Shown: in pieces, positions 34,587 through 43,531 of the stretch
Numbering within the stretch: the stretch's first letter is position 1
How the letters are laid out: each line of letters opens with the position of its first letter
Origin: an uncultured Oscillospiraceae bacterium
GTDB lineage: Bacteria > Bacillota > Clostridia > Oscillospirales > Oscillospiraceae
Length of the DNA stretch: 64,000 nt
Direction: 5' to 3'
NCBI GenBank assembly: GCA_944385365.1
Contig: CALWWW010000001.1
Span: 1-64,000, forward strand
Program-made: the position numbers and the translations under genes
The notes under the pieces: generated by a model
Told to the model about the DNA's origin: nothing
Seen by the model: only the letters and a program-made list of their open reading frames with translations
The model's database searches: none

Positions 34587-35051
34587 TTATCGATTCCTTT
34601 CCTTCATAGCCCGGTCCATCTGCCGCTTGGCATCCTTGCGGGCGGCGTCCTCGCGCTTGTCATAGAGCTTTTTGCCCTTGCACAGCGCGACCTCCACCTT
34701 GACGCGGGCGTTTTTAAAGTACACAGACAGGGGAATCAGCGAATAGCCGTCCTGTTTGATCTGACCATACAGCCGGTTGATCTCCCGTTTGTGCATCAGC
34801 AGCCGCCGGGGCCGCATGGGGTCTTTATTGAAAATATTGCCCTTTTCATAGGGGCTGATATGCATCTGCTTGAGCCAGATTTCTCCGTCCTTGATGTTGC
34901 ACCAGGCATCCTTCAGGTTCAGGGTGCCCTGGCGAATGGACTTGACTTCCGTGCCGAACAGCTCAATGCCCGCCTCGAACCGCTCCTCTACAAAATAATC
35001 GTGGAACGCTTTCTGATTCTTGGCCGCGATTTTGATGCCCTTGGATTCCAT
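34587..35051 (-). CDS. smpB: SsrA-binding protein
   Basis: This 154-residue protein has all SmpB hallmarks: [42 protein letters not shown], the HISPYEKGN segment and a basic tail ([28 protein letters not shown] region). It delivers tmRNA to stalled ribosomes. ATG 35051 is chosen over an upstream GTG at 35060 because the SD (AGGA) fits it better. Order smpB, ppiase, ssrA on one strand keeps the trans-translation genes together. Confidence 0.96.
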   Translation of the reverse strand: MESKGIKIAAKNQKAFHDYFVEERFEAGIELFGTEVKSIRQGTLNLKDAWCNIKDGEIWLKQMHISPYEKGNIFNKDPMRPRRLLMHKREINRLYGQIKQDGYSLIPLSVYFKNARVKVEVALCKGKKLYDKREDAARKDAKRQMDRAMKERNR

Positions 35052-35133
35052 GGTGTTCACCGTCCTGTTTGGGAAATTTTACTCAACGCCGTTAGTATAG
35101 CACAGATGGCGTCGCTTTTCCATGGGAAATTTG

Positions 35134-35161
35134 TTGACTTTCGGAGGAATCATGGTATGCT
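35134..35161 (+). promoter_or_regulatory. Promoter for the SLH protein gene
   Basis: TTGACT (35134-35139), 16 bp, TATGCT (35156-35161), about 73 bp before ATG 35234. Confidence 0.5.
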
Positions 35162-35233
35162 GGCCGTAGAGGGGTATCCCAGAGATCCCCTGTCGATTTC
35201 TACCCCGAAATACGGATAGGAAATGGAGGCTGC

Positions 35234-36895
35234 ATGGATATGAAGCGATGGATTCTGTATTTGCTGGCAGCCGCCCTGCTGGTTCTGCCGGTAGGAGCCT
35301 ACGCCGCACAGCCCAGCGGCTGGGCCGCGGAGGGGGTACAGGCGGCGACAGCGGCCGGTCTGGTACCGGAACCGCTCCAAACGAACTACGACGCGCCCAT
35401 CACCCGGGCGGAATTCTGCGCGCTGGCGTCCGCGCTGTACACCGTCTGGGAGGAAGCCGGACAGGTCCGGCAGCAGACGCCCCAGCCGGTTTCCTTTACC
35501 GACTGTGAGGACGAAGCGGTGCTGCGCTGCGCGTCTCTGGGTATCGTCAACGGTGTCGGCGGGGGCCGCTTTGACCCAGACGCCCCCATCCGGCGGCAGG
35601 AGGCCGCGTCCATGCTCCACCGTCTGGCGCTGCTGCGGGCCGATGCCGACGCCAGCCCGGCCATGCCCCATGTCTTTTCCGACGGGGCGGAGTTGCGCGC
35701 CTGGTCCCGCAGCGATGTATACTGGGCCTATGAAAACGGCATTATGCTGGGCACCGGTGAAAACGGTTTTCACCCCAACGGCTCCTATACCCGGGAGCAA
35801 TCCATTCTGACCATGCTGCGGCTGTACGATCCCGCTCAGGCAGCGTCGCCCGCGGAAACGTCGGAATATCCCTACCATGAGGTGGTGGACAGCGCCGGTG
35901 TCGGTGCGCTGCGGGTCCATCTGGAGGACGCCGACGGCAACCATGTGCTGACCGATATCGGCGATTCCAGCGGCTACTTCTATACCTCGGCGTTTTTCAG
36001 CAGCTGGATCAGCGTGACGTGGGACGGCGGCAGCAAAATGGCCCTCTATGTGCCGGAAACCGGACGGCTGATGGAGGGATATATGCTGGATACGGTTTAC
36101 ACATCCGACGCAGCCAGCAGCGTCGCCTGGGGCTGGGCGGCCAATGACACCCTGGACCGGGTGGTGCTCCACGCGGACGGTACCACCGGCGGCACCTATC
36201 TGCCGCTGACCGGCTGGTACAACGGTCAAGCCATCGTCTGGCTGGATGACAACACCCTGGGCGGTATCAACGCATCGGAGAAGGTGCTGTGGACCTGTCC
36301 GGCCCCCGGCACACCGGAAACCATGGTGACCAACTGTGTCAATCATCGCGTTGCCATCCAGCAGGACGGCGGTTGGAAAATCCTGGACAGCAGTGGAACG
36401 CTATCTCCGCTCATTCCCGGCGGGCTTCATCTCTGCCGTTAGAGTGACAGCTATATCGTAGACCTCGACGGTATCTACACCCTCTATGACCAAAACGGCG
36501 CCGTTCTGGCGGGGCCTTATGCCGGCGGCCGCTACGCAGAATCTTTGCGGGAGGTGGGCCAGGACCTCTATTGCTACAGCAATGATGGGGAAACCACCTG
36601 CTTCCGCTGCCCGGCGGGCAGCCGTCCCACGCCCCTGTTTCCCGGTGTAACGGTGGAGGATTCCACGATGGTCACCGATGGCGGCGGCGTCTACGCGGTT
36701 CGGACGGCAGAACATACCGTTCTCTGCTTCGACCGGTTTGGCGATCTATTGAGTACAATCCAACTTCCGGCAGAATCGGTCGCTCAAAACTGCAATCTTA
36801 CCTTTACAGACGGCTGTTTGGAAGTATCCTATTCCCTGCCGGATGGACAATCCCAAGTCGTCCGCTACCTACCCACGGGCGAATTGGTGTCATAA
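35234..36895 (+). pseudogene. SLH-domain surface protein with an in-frame amber codon
   Basis: The frame starts at ATG 35234 (GGAGG upstream) with signal peptide MDMKRWILYLLAAALLVLPVGAYA. SLH motifs lie at about 25-195 (GGGRFDPDAPIRRQEAASML, GENGFHPNGSYTREQS). A long C-terminal part then follows, perhaps a beta-propeller (repeated aromatic-Asp-Gly turns). TAG at 36440-36442 is codon 403; reading on in the same frame gives SDSYIVDLDGIYTLYDQNG and so on to 36895, about 150 more residues of the same character. The full product would be a cell-wall-bound secreted protein of about 553 residues. It may be a recent nonsense mutation (for example CAG to TAG) or an error. Confidence 0.8.
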
Positions 36896-36914
36896 GGCAC
36901 ATAAGGAACCAACG

Positions 36915-36951
36915 GCCCCCGGCTCCCCTCTTACGTGGGGGCGCCGGGGGC
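36915..36951. terminator. Bidirectional terminator between convergent genes
   Basis: GCCCCCGGC/GCCGGGGGC with an inner CCCC/GGGG stem, followed by TTT on the plus strand. Confidence 0.65.
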
Positions 36952-36967
36952 TTTGCAGGTGTGCGTT

Positions 36968-38491
36968 TTATTGTTCGCCGTTTTGCCGGGGGCCGTTGCC
37001 CCGGTTGCCACGGCGGCGGGGCCGGTGGCGGCCATCGGCAAAGGCTACCACTCTTCCCGGCAGCTCCGGCGCGCCGGACCGCAGCTTTTTCACCGGGCGG
37101 CCCGTTTGAACCGGCTCCTCCGGCGGCAGCGGCTTATGGCGGGGCTTGTGCTCCATCTGCACCTGGAGCGTCTTCTGCTCCGGCTTCGGCTCGGCGGCCT
37201 TGGGCGGCTGCGCCGCTTTCTTTTTTCGCTTGCTGCCCTGTTTCACCGTCTGAGACGCGCTTTCGCCGGACGTTCCGGTGGCTTCGACAGTCTTGTTCTC
37301 CCTGGGCTGCTGCTTCGACGGACGGGGGCCCCGCTGGACCTTAGGGGTAGGCTCGAAAATTTCCATGGGGAACGGATGGTCCTCCACCACGGGCACGGTC
37401 TTTTTGGTGAGCTTTTCAATATCCTTCAAATAGGCCAGCTCGTCAAAGTTGCAAAAGCTGATGGCCAAACCGCTGTGACCGGCGCGGCCGGTGCGGCCAA
37501 TGCGGTGGACATACGTTTCCGGGATATTGGGCAGGTCGAAGTTGATGACCAGGGGCAATTCGCTGATATCGATGCCCCGGGCGGCGATATCCGTGGCCAC
37601 CAGAACGCGGATGGAACCGTCCTTGAAGCTCTCCAGCGCCTTGACCCGGTTGGTCTGGCTCTTGTTGCCATGGATGGCCATAGCCGGTACGTTGTTGCGG
37701 TTCAATTCCCGCACCACCCGGTCCGCGCCGTGCTTGGTGGCGGTAAACACGAGAATGGTCTGCTCCGGCCGCTTCCCCAGCAGCCACAGCAGCAGGTCCC
37801 GCTTTTTGGACTTGTCCACCTTATAAAGCTGCTGTTCGATGGCGTCCACGGTGGAAGACTGGGGCGTTACCTCCACCCGCACCGGATTGTGGAGAATCTG
37901 CTGGGACAGGTCCGCGATTTCCTTGGGCATGGTGGCGGAAAACAGCAGCGTCTACCGCCGCTGGGGCAGACGGGCGATGACCTTGCGAACATCGTGGATA
38001 AAGCCCATGTCCAGCATCCGGTCCGCCTCGTCCAAAACGAAGGTTTCAATCTTTTTCAGGTCAATGTGGCCCTGGTTGCACAGGTCGTTGAGACGGCCCG
38101 GCGTAGCCACCAGTACATCCACGCCCTTGCGGATGGCTTCCACCTGGGGCATCTGTCCCACGCCGCCGAAAATTACGGTGCTGCGCAGGGGCAGATACTT
38201 GCTGTATCGCTCAAAGTTGTCCTGTATCTGCAACGCCAGTTCCCGTGTGGGTGTGAGAATCAGGGCCCGGATGGGCTTATGGGAACCGTCGGCCTTTTTC
38301 TGGAGCCGCTGCAAAATGGGGATAGCAAAGGCCGCCGTTTTACCGGTGCCCGTCTGGGCGCAGCCGATGAGGTCCCGGCCCGCCAGCACCGGCGGAATGG
38401 CGGCAGCCTGAATGGGAGACGGCTCCACATAGCCCATATCTCCCACCGCCCGCAGCAGGGCGGGCAGCAGTTGTAAATCTTGAAATGTCAT
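36968..38491 (-). pseudogene. DEAD-box RNA helicase with an in-frame amber codon
   Basis: This frame of 507 codons has all the motifs: Q motif ([15 protein letters not shown]), Walker [23 protein letters not shown] ([13 protein letters not shown]), SAT, then domain 2 with [13 protein letters not shown] and [10 protein letters not shown], and a basic C-terminal tail rich in Lys, Pro and Gln. TAG at 37952-37954 is codon 180. It falls in [14 protein letters not shown], where the family has Gln ([10 protein letters not shown]), so a CAG to TAG change is likely. Without suppression only 179 residues would be made. AAAGGAAA precedes ATG 38491. It resembles RhlE/CshA-type helicases of RNA turnover and ribosome assembly. 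Confidence 0.88.
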
Positions 38492-38644
38492 GGAGTTTCC
38501 TTTTCTAAATCAATTTCGTGATAGTTCTGAACAATCAGTATATCATAAGCCTGACGCAAAAAGCAATGAAAATTGCCATTGACACATGGTGTAAGATAGA
38601 AGTATCGGAATCGTTTTACAATCGTACCAAAAGGAGGGGTTGGA

Positions 38645-39460
38645 TTGCCCAGACGACGCCAAAGCGTTCGGACCCATGGCAAGCGGATGACGGCGCTGTA
38701 CATTTTTCTCCGGCTGTCGGTCATCGGCGTCCTCATTGCCCAGTTTCTCAACGGCAACTATGAGAACGTCTTTCTCTGCGTCCTGACGCTGGTCCTGTTC
38801 ACCCTGCCGACTCTGCTGGAGCGGCAGCTGCGCATTGATCTGCCCGACACGCTGGAAGTCATTATCCTGCTGTTCATCTACGCCGCCGAAATCCTCGGTG
38901 AGATCCGTGCCTATTATACCCATATCACCCATTGGGATACCATGCTGCACACCGTCAACGGTTTTTTGTGTGCCGCCATCGGCTTTTGTCTGGTGGATTT
39001 GCTGAACCGCAATGAGCGCATTTCCGTAAAGCTGTCGCCCTTTTATATGGCGGTGGTGGCCTTCTGCTTTTCCATGACCGTCGGCGTACTGTGGGAGTTT
39101 TTTGAGTGGTCCATGGACATGTTTCTGGGCTACGACATGCAGAAAGACCACATCCAGACGTATCTGGCCTCCGTGTCGTTGGACCCCACCAACTCCAACC
39201 ATGTGGTGACAGTGAAAAATATTGCCGACACCATTCTCGTATTCAAAGACGGTACCCAGCAATCCCTGGGGCTGGGGGGCTATCTGGACCCTGGCCTTTA
39301 CGACACCATGAAGGACTTGTTCGTCAACTTCATCGGTGCCGTGGTCTTCTCCATCATCGGATTTTTCTTTGTCAAGAGCCGGGGCAAGGGCCGGTTTGCC
39401 AAACGGTTTATCCCCCGCGTGCTCATGGACAACGAAGTGCCGCCCGATCAGACTGAATAA
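38645..39460 (+). CDS. Six-helix membrane protein, DUF2238/YjdF-like
   Basis: This 271-residue protein has about six membrane helices (first at about 17-35). Motifs HITHWDTMLHTVNGFLCAAIGF and SMTVGVLWEFFEWSMDMFLGYDMQ resemble the D-x-x-x-H and WEhxE signatures of YjdF/DUF2238 membrane proteins of unknown function. The start is TTG 38645 because AAAGGAGGGG is 6-7 nt before it; ATG 38690 is the alternative. A TTGACA at 38578 may belong to its promoter. Confidence 0.7.
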   Translation: MPRRRQSVRTHGKRMTALYIFLRLSVIGVLIAQFLNGNYENVFLCVLTLVLFTLPTLLERQLRIDLPDTLEVIILLFIYAAEILGEIRAYYTHITHWDTMLHTVNGFLCAAIGFCLVDLLNRNERISVKLSPFYMAVVAFCFSMTVGVLWEFFEWSMDMFLGYDMQKDHIQTYLASVSLDPTNSNHVVTVKNIADTILVFKDGTQQSLGLGGYLDPGLYDTMKDLFVNFIGAVVFSIIGFFFVKSRGKGRFAKRFIPRVLMDNEVPPDQTE

Positions 39461-39463
39461 AAG

Positions 39464-39501
39464 CAGCGGGCCGGTTCCTGTGGGAACCGGCCCGCTGTTT
39501 T
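39464..39501. terminator. Strong bidirectional terminator
   Basis: CAGCGGGCCGGTTCC/GGAACCGGCCCGCTG, a perfect 15-bp stem with loop TGTG, then TTTTC. A-rich on the other side serves the convergent gene. Confidence 0.85.
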
Positions 39502-39509
39502 CTTGTTTC

Positions 39510-40052
39510 TTACGGCTGCAACAGGTAGGAAGCGACCACCTCGCCCATATAGGCAATGTGGAAATCCCGGTTGGAGCCGGTGGCGTCGGAGCCCACGTCC
39601 TGGGGATAGTATTTCTCCAGGAACCGGGGCGGGATGGCGTCGGGGTTCTGGGCCCGCCGGTAGATGACGCGGCACTCCAACGTCAGGGGCAGCTGGGCAA
39701 TGGCCGGTACAGAAACCTCCACGCCCGGCACCGCCGTCAGGCCCAATTCTTGAAACTTGTCCACGTCCCGGCCGGATTTGGTGCCGCAGAAGCCCAGGAT
39801 TTTCCGGTCAAAGTCGCCGACGGGAACGTTGATGGTAAATTCCGGGTTGGCGTCCAGCAATTCTCTGGTGAAGCGGCCCGTCCGGACAAAGGCCGTGAAA
39901 ATGGGAATGCCCCATTCCATGCCCAGTGTGCCCCAGCCGATGGTCATGGTGTTGGTCCGGCCATTGGCGGCAGCCGTCAGCAGAATACCGCCAGGCAGAG
40001 CGTTGAGAATCTCCGATGCTTTGTCATAGACGGGAAACATCTGTCGTTCCAT
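39510..40052 (-). CDS. Flavin reductase family protein (flavoredoxin-like)
   Basis: This 180-residue protein is an FMN-binding split-barrel: GGILLTAAANGRTNTMTIGWGTLG, then RFTRELLDANPEFTINVP and GTKSGRDVDKF, as in flavoredoxins and flavin reductases. AAAGGAGGAC precedes ATG 40052. It is 15 bp downstream of the dihydropyrimidinase gene on the same strand, so probably cotranscribed. Its redox partner is not known; a link to the hydantoinase-type pathway is only contextual. Confidence 0.85.
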   Translation of the reverse strand: MERQMFPVYDKASEILNALPGGILLTAAANGRTNTMTIGWGTLGMEWGIPIFTAFVRTGRFTRELLDANPEFTINVPVGDFDRKILGFCGTKSGRDVDKFQELGLTAVPGVEVSVPAIAQLPLTLECRVIYRRAQNPDAIPPRFLEKYYPQDVGSDATGSNRDFHIAYMGEVVASYLLQP

Positions 40053-40067
40053 GGAAGCTGTCCTCCT

Positions 40068-41441
40068 TTACAGCATGGGGCGGTCCCGGTGGATATACTT
40101 ACCGTGGCTGCCGGCCAGGACCACACCCTTGTCCACAGCCAGGGAGCCGCGCAGATAGACGCTGCGGATGCTGCCGCAGGTCTGGAAGCCCTCAAAGGGC
40201 GTGTATCCGGCACGGGATTCCTGGCCCTCGGCGGTGATGACCGTGTCGGTCTTGGGGTCGTAGACTACAATATCGGCGTCGCTGCCGGGGGCGATGACGC
40301 CCTTTCGGGGCCACATGCCGTAGAGCTTGGCGGGATTCTCCGCCAGCACCTGGGCCAGCTGCCCAACACTCAGTACATGGCCGCCCACCAGCAGTGAATA
40401 GGCCAGCAATCCACGGGTCTCTACACCGGGCAAGCCGCCGGGAATCTTGGTGAAGTCGCCCCGTCCGGCATCCTTTTGCTGCAAGGTAAAGCTGCAATGG
40501 TCCGTGGCAATGGTCTGAATTTCGCCGTTGGCCAGACCGTACAGCAGCGCCGCCTGATTGCCGATTTCCCGGATGGGAGGCGCACAGACATAGCGGGCCG
40601 CCTGACTGTAATCCTCCTGGAAGTAGACGTCGTCCTGGAGCAGCAGATAATGGGGGCAGGTTTCCACAAACACCGTCTGTCCGCGGCGGCGGGCGGCGCG
40701 GACCTCTTCCAAGGCAGCGGCGGTGCTGAGATGGACGATAATCACCGGCGTTTCAGCAATCTCCGCCAGCCGCAGGAGCCGGGAGACGGCCTCCGCCTCG
40801 GCGGCGGCGGGACGGCTCAGGGGATGGGCGCCGGGGCCGGTGTCGCCGGTGGACAGATATTGCGCAATCAGTGCGTCGATGACGCCGCTGTTTTCGCAGT
40901 GGTAGCCCGCCAGACCGCCCAGGTCCCGCAAGGCCTCCATGGCGCTGAACATGTCCCGGTCCCCAATCATCATGGCCGGATAGGTCATGTACATTTTAAA
41001 GGTGGAAATGCCCTCGTCAAACATGGCGGGCAGTTCCCGGCGAATGTCGAGGTTCCAGTCGTCGATGGTCATGTGGAAGCCGTAGTCACAGGCGGCCTTG
41101 CCGTCGGCCTTTTGGTGCCACAGGTCCAGACCGTGGCGCAGGCTCTCGCCCTTGTTGGGGCAGGCAAAATCCACAATAGTGGTGGTGCCGCCCCGCAGCG
41201 CGCTGCGGCTGCCGGAATAGAAGTCATCGGCCGTGGTGGTATTGCACACATCCAGATCAAAATGGGTGTGACCGTCAATAAAGCCGGGGAACAGCAGCAT
41301 TCCCGTGACATCTGTAATCTGCTGGGCCATCTCGTCGAGGTTCAGGCCCACGGCGGCCACCTGTTCGCCATCGATGAGCACATCGGCCCGGACGGGGCCG
41401 CTGCCGCCCACCACCAGACCGCCTTTGAGCAAGTGTTTCAT
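40068..41441 (-). CDS. Dihydropyrimidinase/hydantoinase-family amidohydrolase
   Basis: This 457-residue cyclic amidohydrolase has the metal motif DGHTHFD (about 56-62), the carboxylated Lys region STFKMYMTY, HCENSG and VHLST His ligands, and the catalytic Asp in ATDHCSF. It would open dihydropyrimidine or hydantoin rings. In gut Clostridia HydA-type enzymes also belong to anaerobic purine breakdown, but the rest of that cluster is absent here. GGGAGCG precedes ATG 41441. Substrate preference cannot be read from sequence. Confidence 0.88.
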   Translation of the reverse strand: MKHLLKGGLVVGGSGPVRADVLIDGEQVAAVGLNLDEMAQQITDVTGMLLFPGFIDGHTHFDLDVCNTTTADDFYSGSRSALRGGTTTIVDFACPNKGESLRHGLDLWHQKADGKAACDYGFHMTIDDWNLDIRRELPAMFDEGISTFKMYMTYPAMMIGDRDMFSAMEALRDLGGLAGYHCENSGVIDALIAQYLSTGDTGPGAHPLSRPAAAEAEAVSRLLRLAEIAETPVIIVHLSTAAALEEVRAARRRGQTVFVETCPHYLLLQDDVYFQEDYSQAARYVCAPPIREIGNQAALLYGLANGEIQTIATDHCSFTLQQKDAGRGDFTKIPGGLPGVETRGLLAYSLLVGGHVLSVGQLAQVLAENPAKLYGMWPRKGVIAPGSDADIVVYDPKTDTVITAEGQESRAGYTPFEGFQTCGSIRSVYLRGSLAVDKGVVLAGSHGKYIHRDRPML

Positions 41442-41536
41442 ACCGTTCGCTCCCTTCTGTTTTGGTTGTCCTCATTGTACCACGTTCCCCCGCAAAACGG
41501 AACGCATGGGTTGTGTAAAAATTTTTGAAAAAATAG

Positions 41537-41565
41537 TTGACATATCCGAAAAAACAGGGTATACT
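41537..41565 (+). promoter_or_regulatory. tRNA-Ala promoter
   Basis: TTGACA (41537-41542), 17 bp, TATACT (41560-41565), 33 bp before the tRNA. Confidence 0.85.
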
Positions 41566-41598
41566 ATCAAAGCACCAAGGGAGTGCATAATGAAATAT

Positions 41599-41674
<76 letters not shown>

Positions 41675-41711
41675 AAAACGTCCTGAAATTGAAAGATTTC
41701 AGGACGTTTTT
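41675..41711 (+). terminator. tRNA-Ala terminator
   Basis: AAAACGTCCTGAAAT/ATTTCAGGACGTTTT, 15-bp stem, 6-nt loop, ending in TTTTT. Confidence 0.88.
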
Positions 41712-41755
41712 CCTATGATTACAGGAATCGTTGTCAACACGCAAAACACCGCCTA

Positions 41756-41800
41756 TTGACAACGATTTTGTTGTTGTATATTATATAGATAATCTATATA
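41756..41800 (+). promoter_or_regulatory. Promoter and PadR-type operator
   Basis: TTGACA (41756-41761), 17 bp, TATTAT (41779-41784). TATATAGAT-A-ATCTATATA (41782-41800) is a perfect 19-bp palindrome that overlaps the -10 and start site, 16 bp before padR. It is probably the PadR autoregulatory site. Confidence 0.8.
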
Positions 41801-41816
41801 TAAAGGAGGTCAATCT

Positions 41817-42164
41817 ATGTCGGTAGACAAAAGCCTGTTGGCCGGCAGCACCACCACGCTGATTCTCAAGCTGCTGGAGGAACGGGACATGTACGGCTAT
41901 GAGATGATTGAAACGCTGGCTCTGCGTTCCGACCACACCTTTGACTTCAAAGCCGGAACCCTTTACCCCATTCTGCACACCCTGGAAAAACAGGGGCTGG
42001 TATCCTCCTATGAGCAGCGGACGCCCCAGGAACGCATCCGCAAGTATTACCATCTGACAGAATCCGGCCGGGAACGGCTTCAGGAAAAGCAGTTGGAATG
42101 GACGCGCTTTGTAAATGCCGTGGAGAAGATTTTGAAAGGGGGCGGCGTCCATGCCTTCCAATGA
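41817..42164 (+). CDS. PadR-family transcriptional regulator
   Basis: This 115-residue winged-helix protein has the PadR pattern: LLAGSTTTLILKLLEERDMYGYEMIETL, FKAGTLYPILHTLEKQGLV, then YYHLTESGRERL. The C-terminal dimer helix is short, as in the subfamily that pairs with membrane proteins. AAAGGAGG precedes ATG 41817. It overlaps the following membrane gene by 14 nt. It should repress its own operon at the palindrome over the -10 region; the signal is unknown. Confidence 0.93.
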   Translation: MSVDKSLLAGSTTTLILKLLEERDMYGYEMIETLALRSDHTFDFKAGTLYPILHTLEKQGLVSSYEQRTPQERIRKYYHLTESGRERLQEKQLEWTRFVNAVEKILKGGGVHAFQ

Positions 42165-43452
42165 GCACTTCACCGAATATTGTCAGCAGGTATCGCAGCA
42201 AATTCGCTGGAAACGGGTGCGGGGCGTCGTGGCGCAGGAGCTGGAGCAGCACCTCTGTGACCAGCAGGACGCCTATGTGGAACAGGGCCACGATGCGGAC
42301 GAGGCCGCCCGGATGGCGGTGGCTCAGATGGGTGACGCCCAAATGGTGGGACAGGCCCTGAATCAGACCCATCGCCCCCAAACGCCCTGGCTGCCCATGT
42401 TTGTCATCCTGGTGCTTCTGGCCGTGGGGCTGGTGCTGCAATCCATGCTGTCACCGGACGCCATATGGGCGCTCCCCTATGGGATCGCCGCCGCCGCGTT
42501 TATCCTCGGTTATTTTATGGACACTTCCCTGCTGGGCCGTCATGCCGGTAAGGTCTATGGTCTTGTGCTGGCACTTTCTCTGCTGGCCTTATTCCGCATC
42601 CGCGTTTCCTTGCATGCCGTCATGTTGGGGCATAGCTTTGCGGTTTTGTCGCTGCCCCCTTTCGACATCATGCTGGGCAATCTGACGCTGATTTTTCCCA
42701 TAGCCTATGGACTGTTCGTATACTGGATGCGGAACCGGGGCATGTTGGGTATCGTCTACTGTGGGCTGGCCTATCTGCCCTTTGCGGGCTTCCTGCTTTG
42801 TATTCCCACCATCATTGGGTTTCTGCTCTATACCATCGCCAGTTTGGTGCTGCTGTGTACGGCCATCTGGCTGGGCTGGTTCCACGTGCGCCGGGTTCGT
42901 GGATTGGCCCTGGCACTGATTCCCCCGTTGATGTGTTGCGGCGTATTTCTGGTCACTTTGCTCTCCTCGGAAAGTTTGCAGTTCCGCAGCTTCCGTATCG
43001 ATCTGGACGGCCATCTCAATAATCAAGTGCGGGAACTTGTCACCCAGGCCGCATTTTGGGGACAAGGCGGCGGAGACCTTTCCACCATCCCCAATCTGGA
43101 AACGGATTACACCCTGCTCTACGGTATCCACCGCTTTGGCCTGGGGCCGTTTCTCGCTCTGATGCTGTTGTCTGTGGGACTGTGCATCTTCTGTATGCGC
43201 CGTGGTCTGCGTCAGCAGAGCATGCTCGGAAAGCTGCTGGTTGTGGCCGTCAGCACCACGTTTGTTTTACAAGTGCTGTCCTACGGCGTTACCAACCTGG
43301 GGTATGCGTTGTTTGGTGCCATTTCCTTCCCGTTTGTTTCCTACGGCGGCACAGCCCTGGTGCTCAATTCCCTGCTCATGGGCTGTATGCTGTCGGTTTT
43401 TCGGATGGGGCCATGGGTCCGGGACGCCGTCACAGCTGTGCAAAAAGTTTGA
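42151..43452 (+). CDS. FtsW/RodA-like membrane protein with N-terminal permease-prefix domain
   Basis: This 433-residue protein has a soluble helical N-terminal domain (about 1-75) of the type that follows PadR genes (VVAQELEQHLCDQQDAYVEQG..., ARMAVAQMGD), then about ten membrane helices. Near the C-terminus, SFPFVSYGGTALVLNSLLMGCMLS matches the FtsW/RodA/SpoVE signature PFVSYGGSSL. It may be a regulated SEDS-like glycan polymerase or lipid II-linked protein. The overall similarity to SEDS proteins outside the signature is weak. AAAGGGGG precedes ATG 42151. Confidence 0.78.
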   Translation: MPSNEHFTEYCQQVSQQIRWKRVRGVVAQELEQHLCDQQDAYVEQGHDADEAARMAVAQMGDAQMVGQALNQTHRPQTPWLPMFVILVLLAVGLVLQSMLSPDAIWALPYGIAAAAFILGYFMDTSLLGRHAGKVYGLVLALSLLALFRIRVSLHAVMLGHSFAVLSLPPFDIMLGNLTLIFPIAYGLFVYWMRNRGMLGIVYCGLAYLPFAGFLLCIPTIIGFLLYTIASLVLLCTAIWLGWFHVRRVRGLALALIPPLMCCGVFLVTLLSSESLQFRSFRIDLDGHLNNQVRELVTQAAFWGQGGGDLSTIPNLETDYTLLYGIHRFGLGPFLALMLLSVGLCIFCMRRGLRQQSMLGKLLVVAVSTTFVLQVLSYGVTNLGYALFGAISFPFVSYGGTALVLNSLLMGCMLSVFRMGPWVRDAVTAVQKV

Positions 43453-43471
43453 ACTATCACCTGTTACATAC

Positions 43472-43511
43472 AAAAACACGCCCAACTCCGCAGGGAGTTG
43501 GGCGTGTTTTT
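43472..43511. terminator. Strong bidirectional terminator
   Basis: An 18-bp perfect stem beginning AAAAACACGCCCAACTCC, loop GCAG, ending in TTTTT. It serves the FtsW-like gene and the convergent MATE gene. Confidence 0.9.
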
Positions 43512-43531
43512 CCATATTTGGTTCATTGCAT

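Noticed and set aside
36935..38476. 513-residue plus-strand frame
   Set aside because: Antisense to the DEAD-box helicase, with the typical composition of a GC-rich shadow frame.
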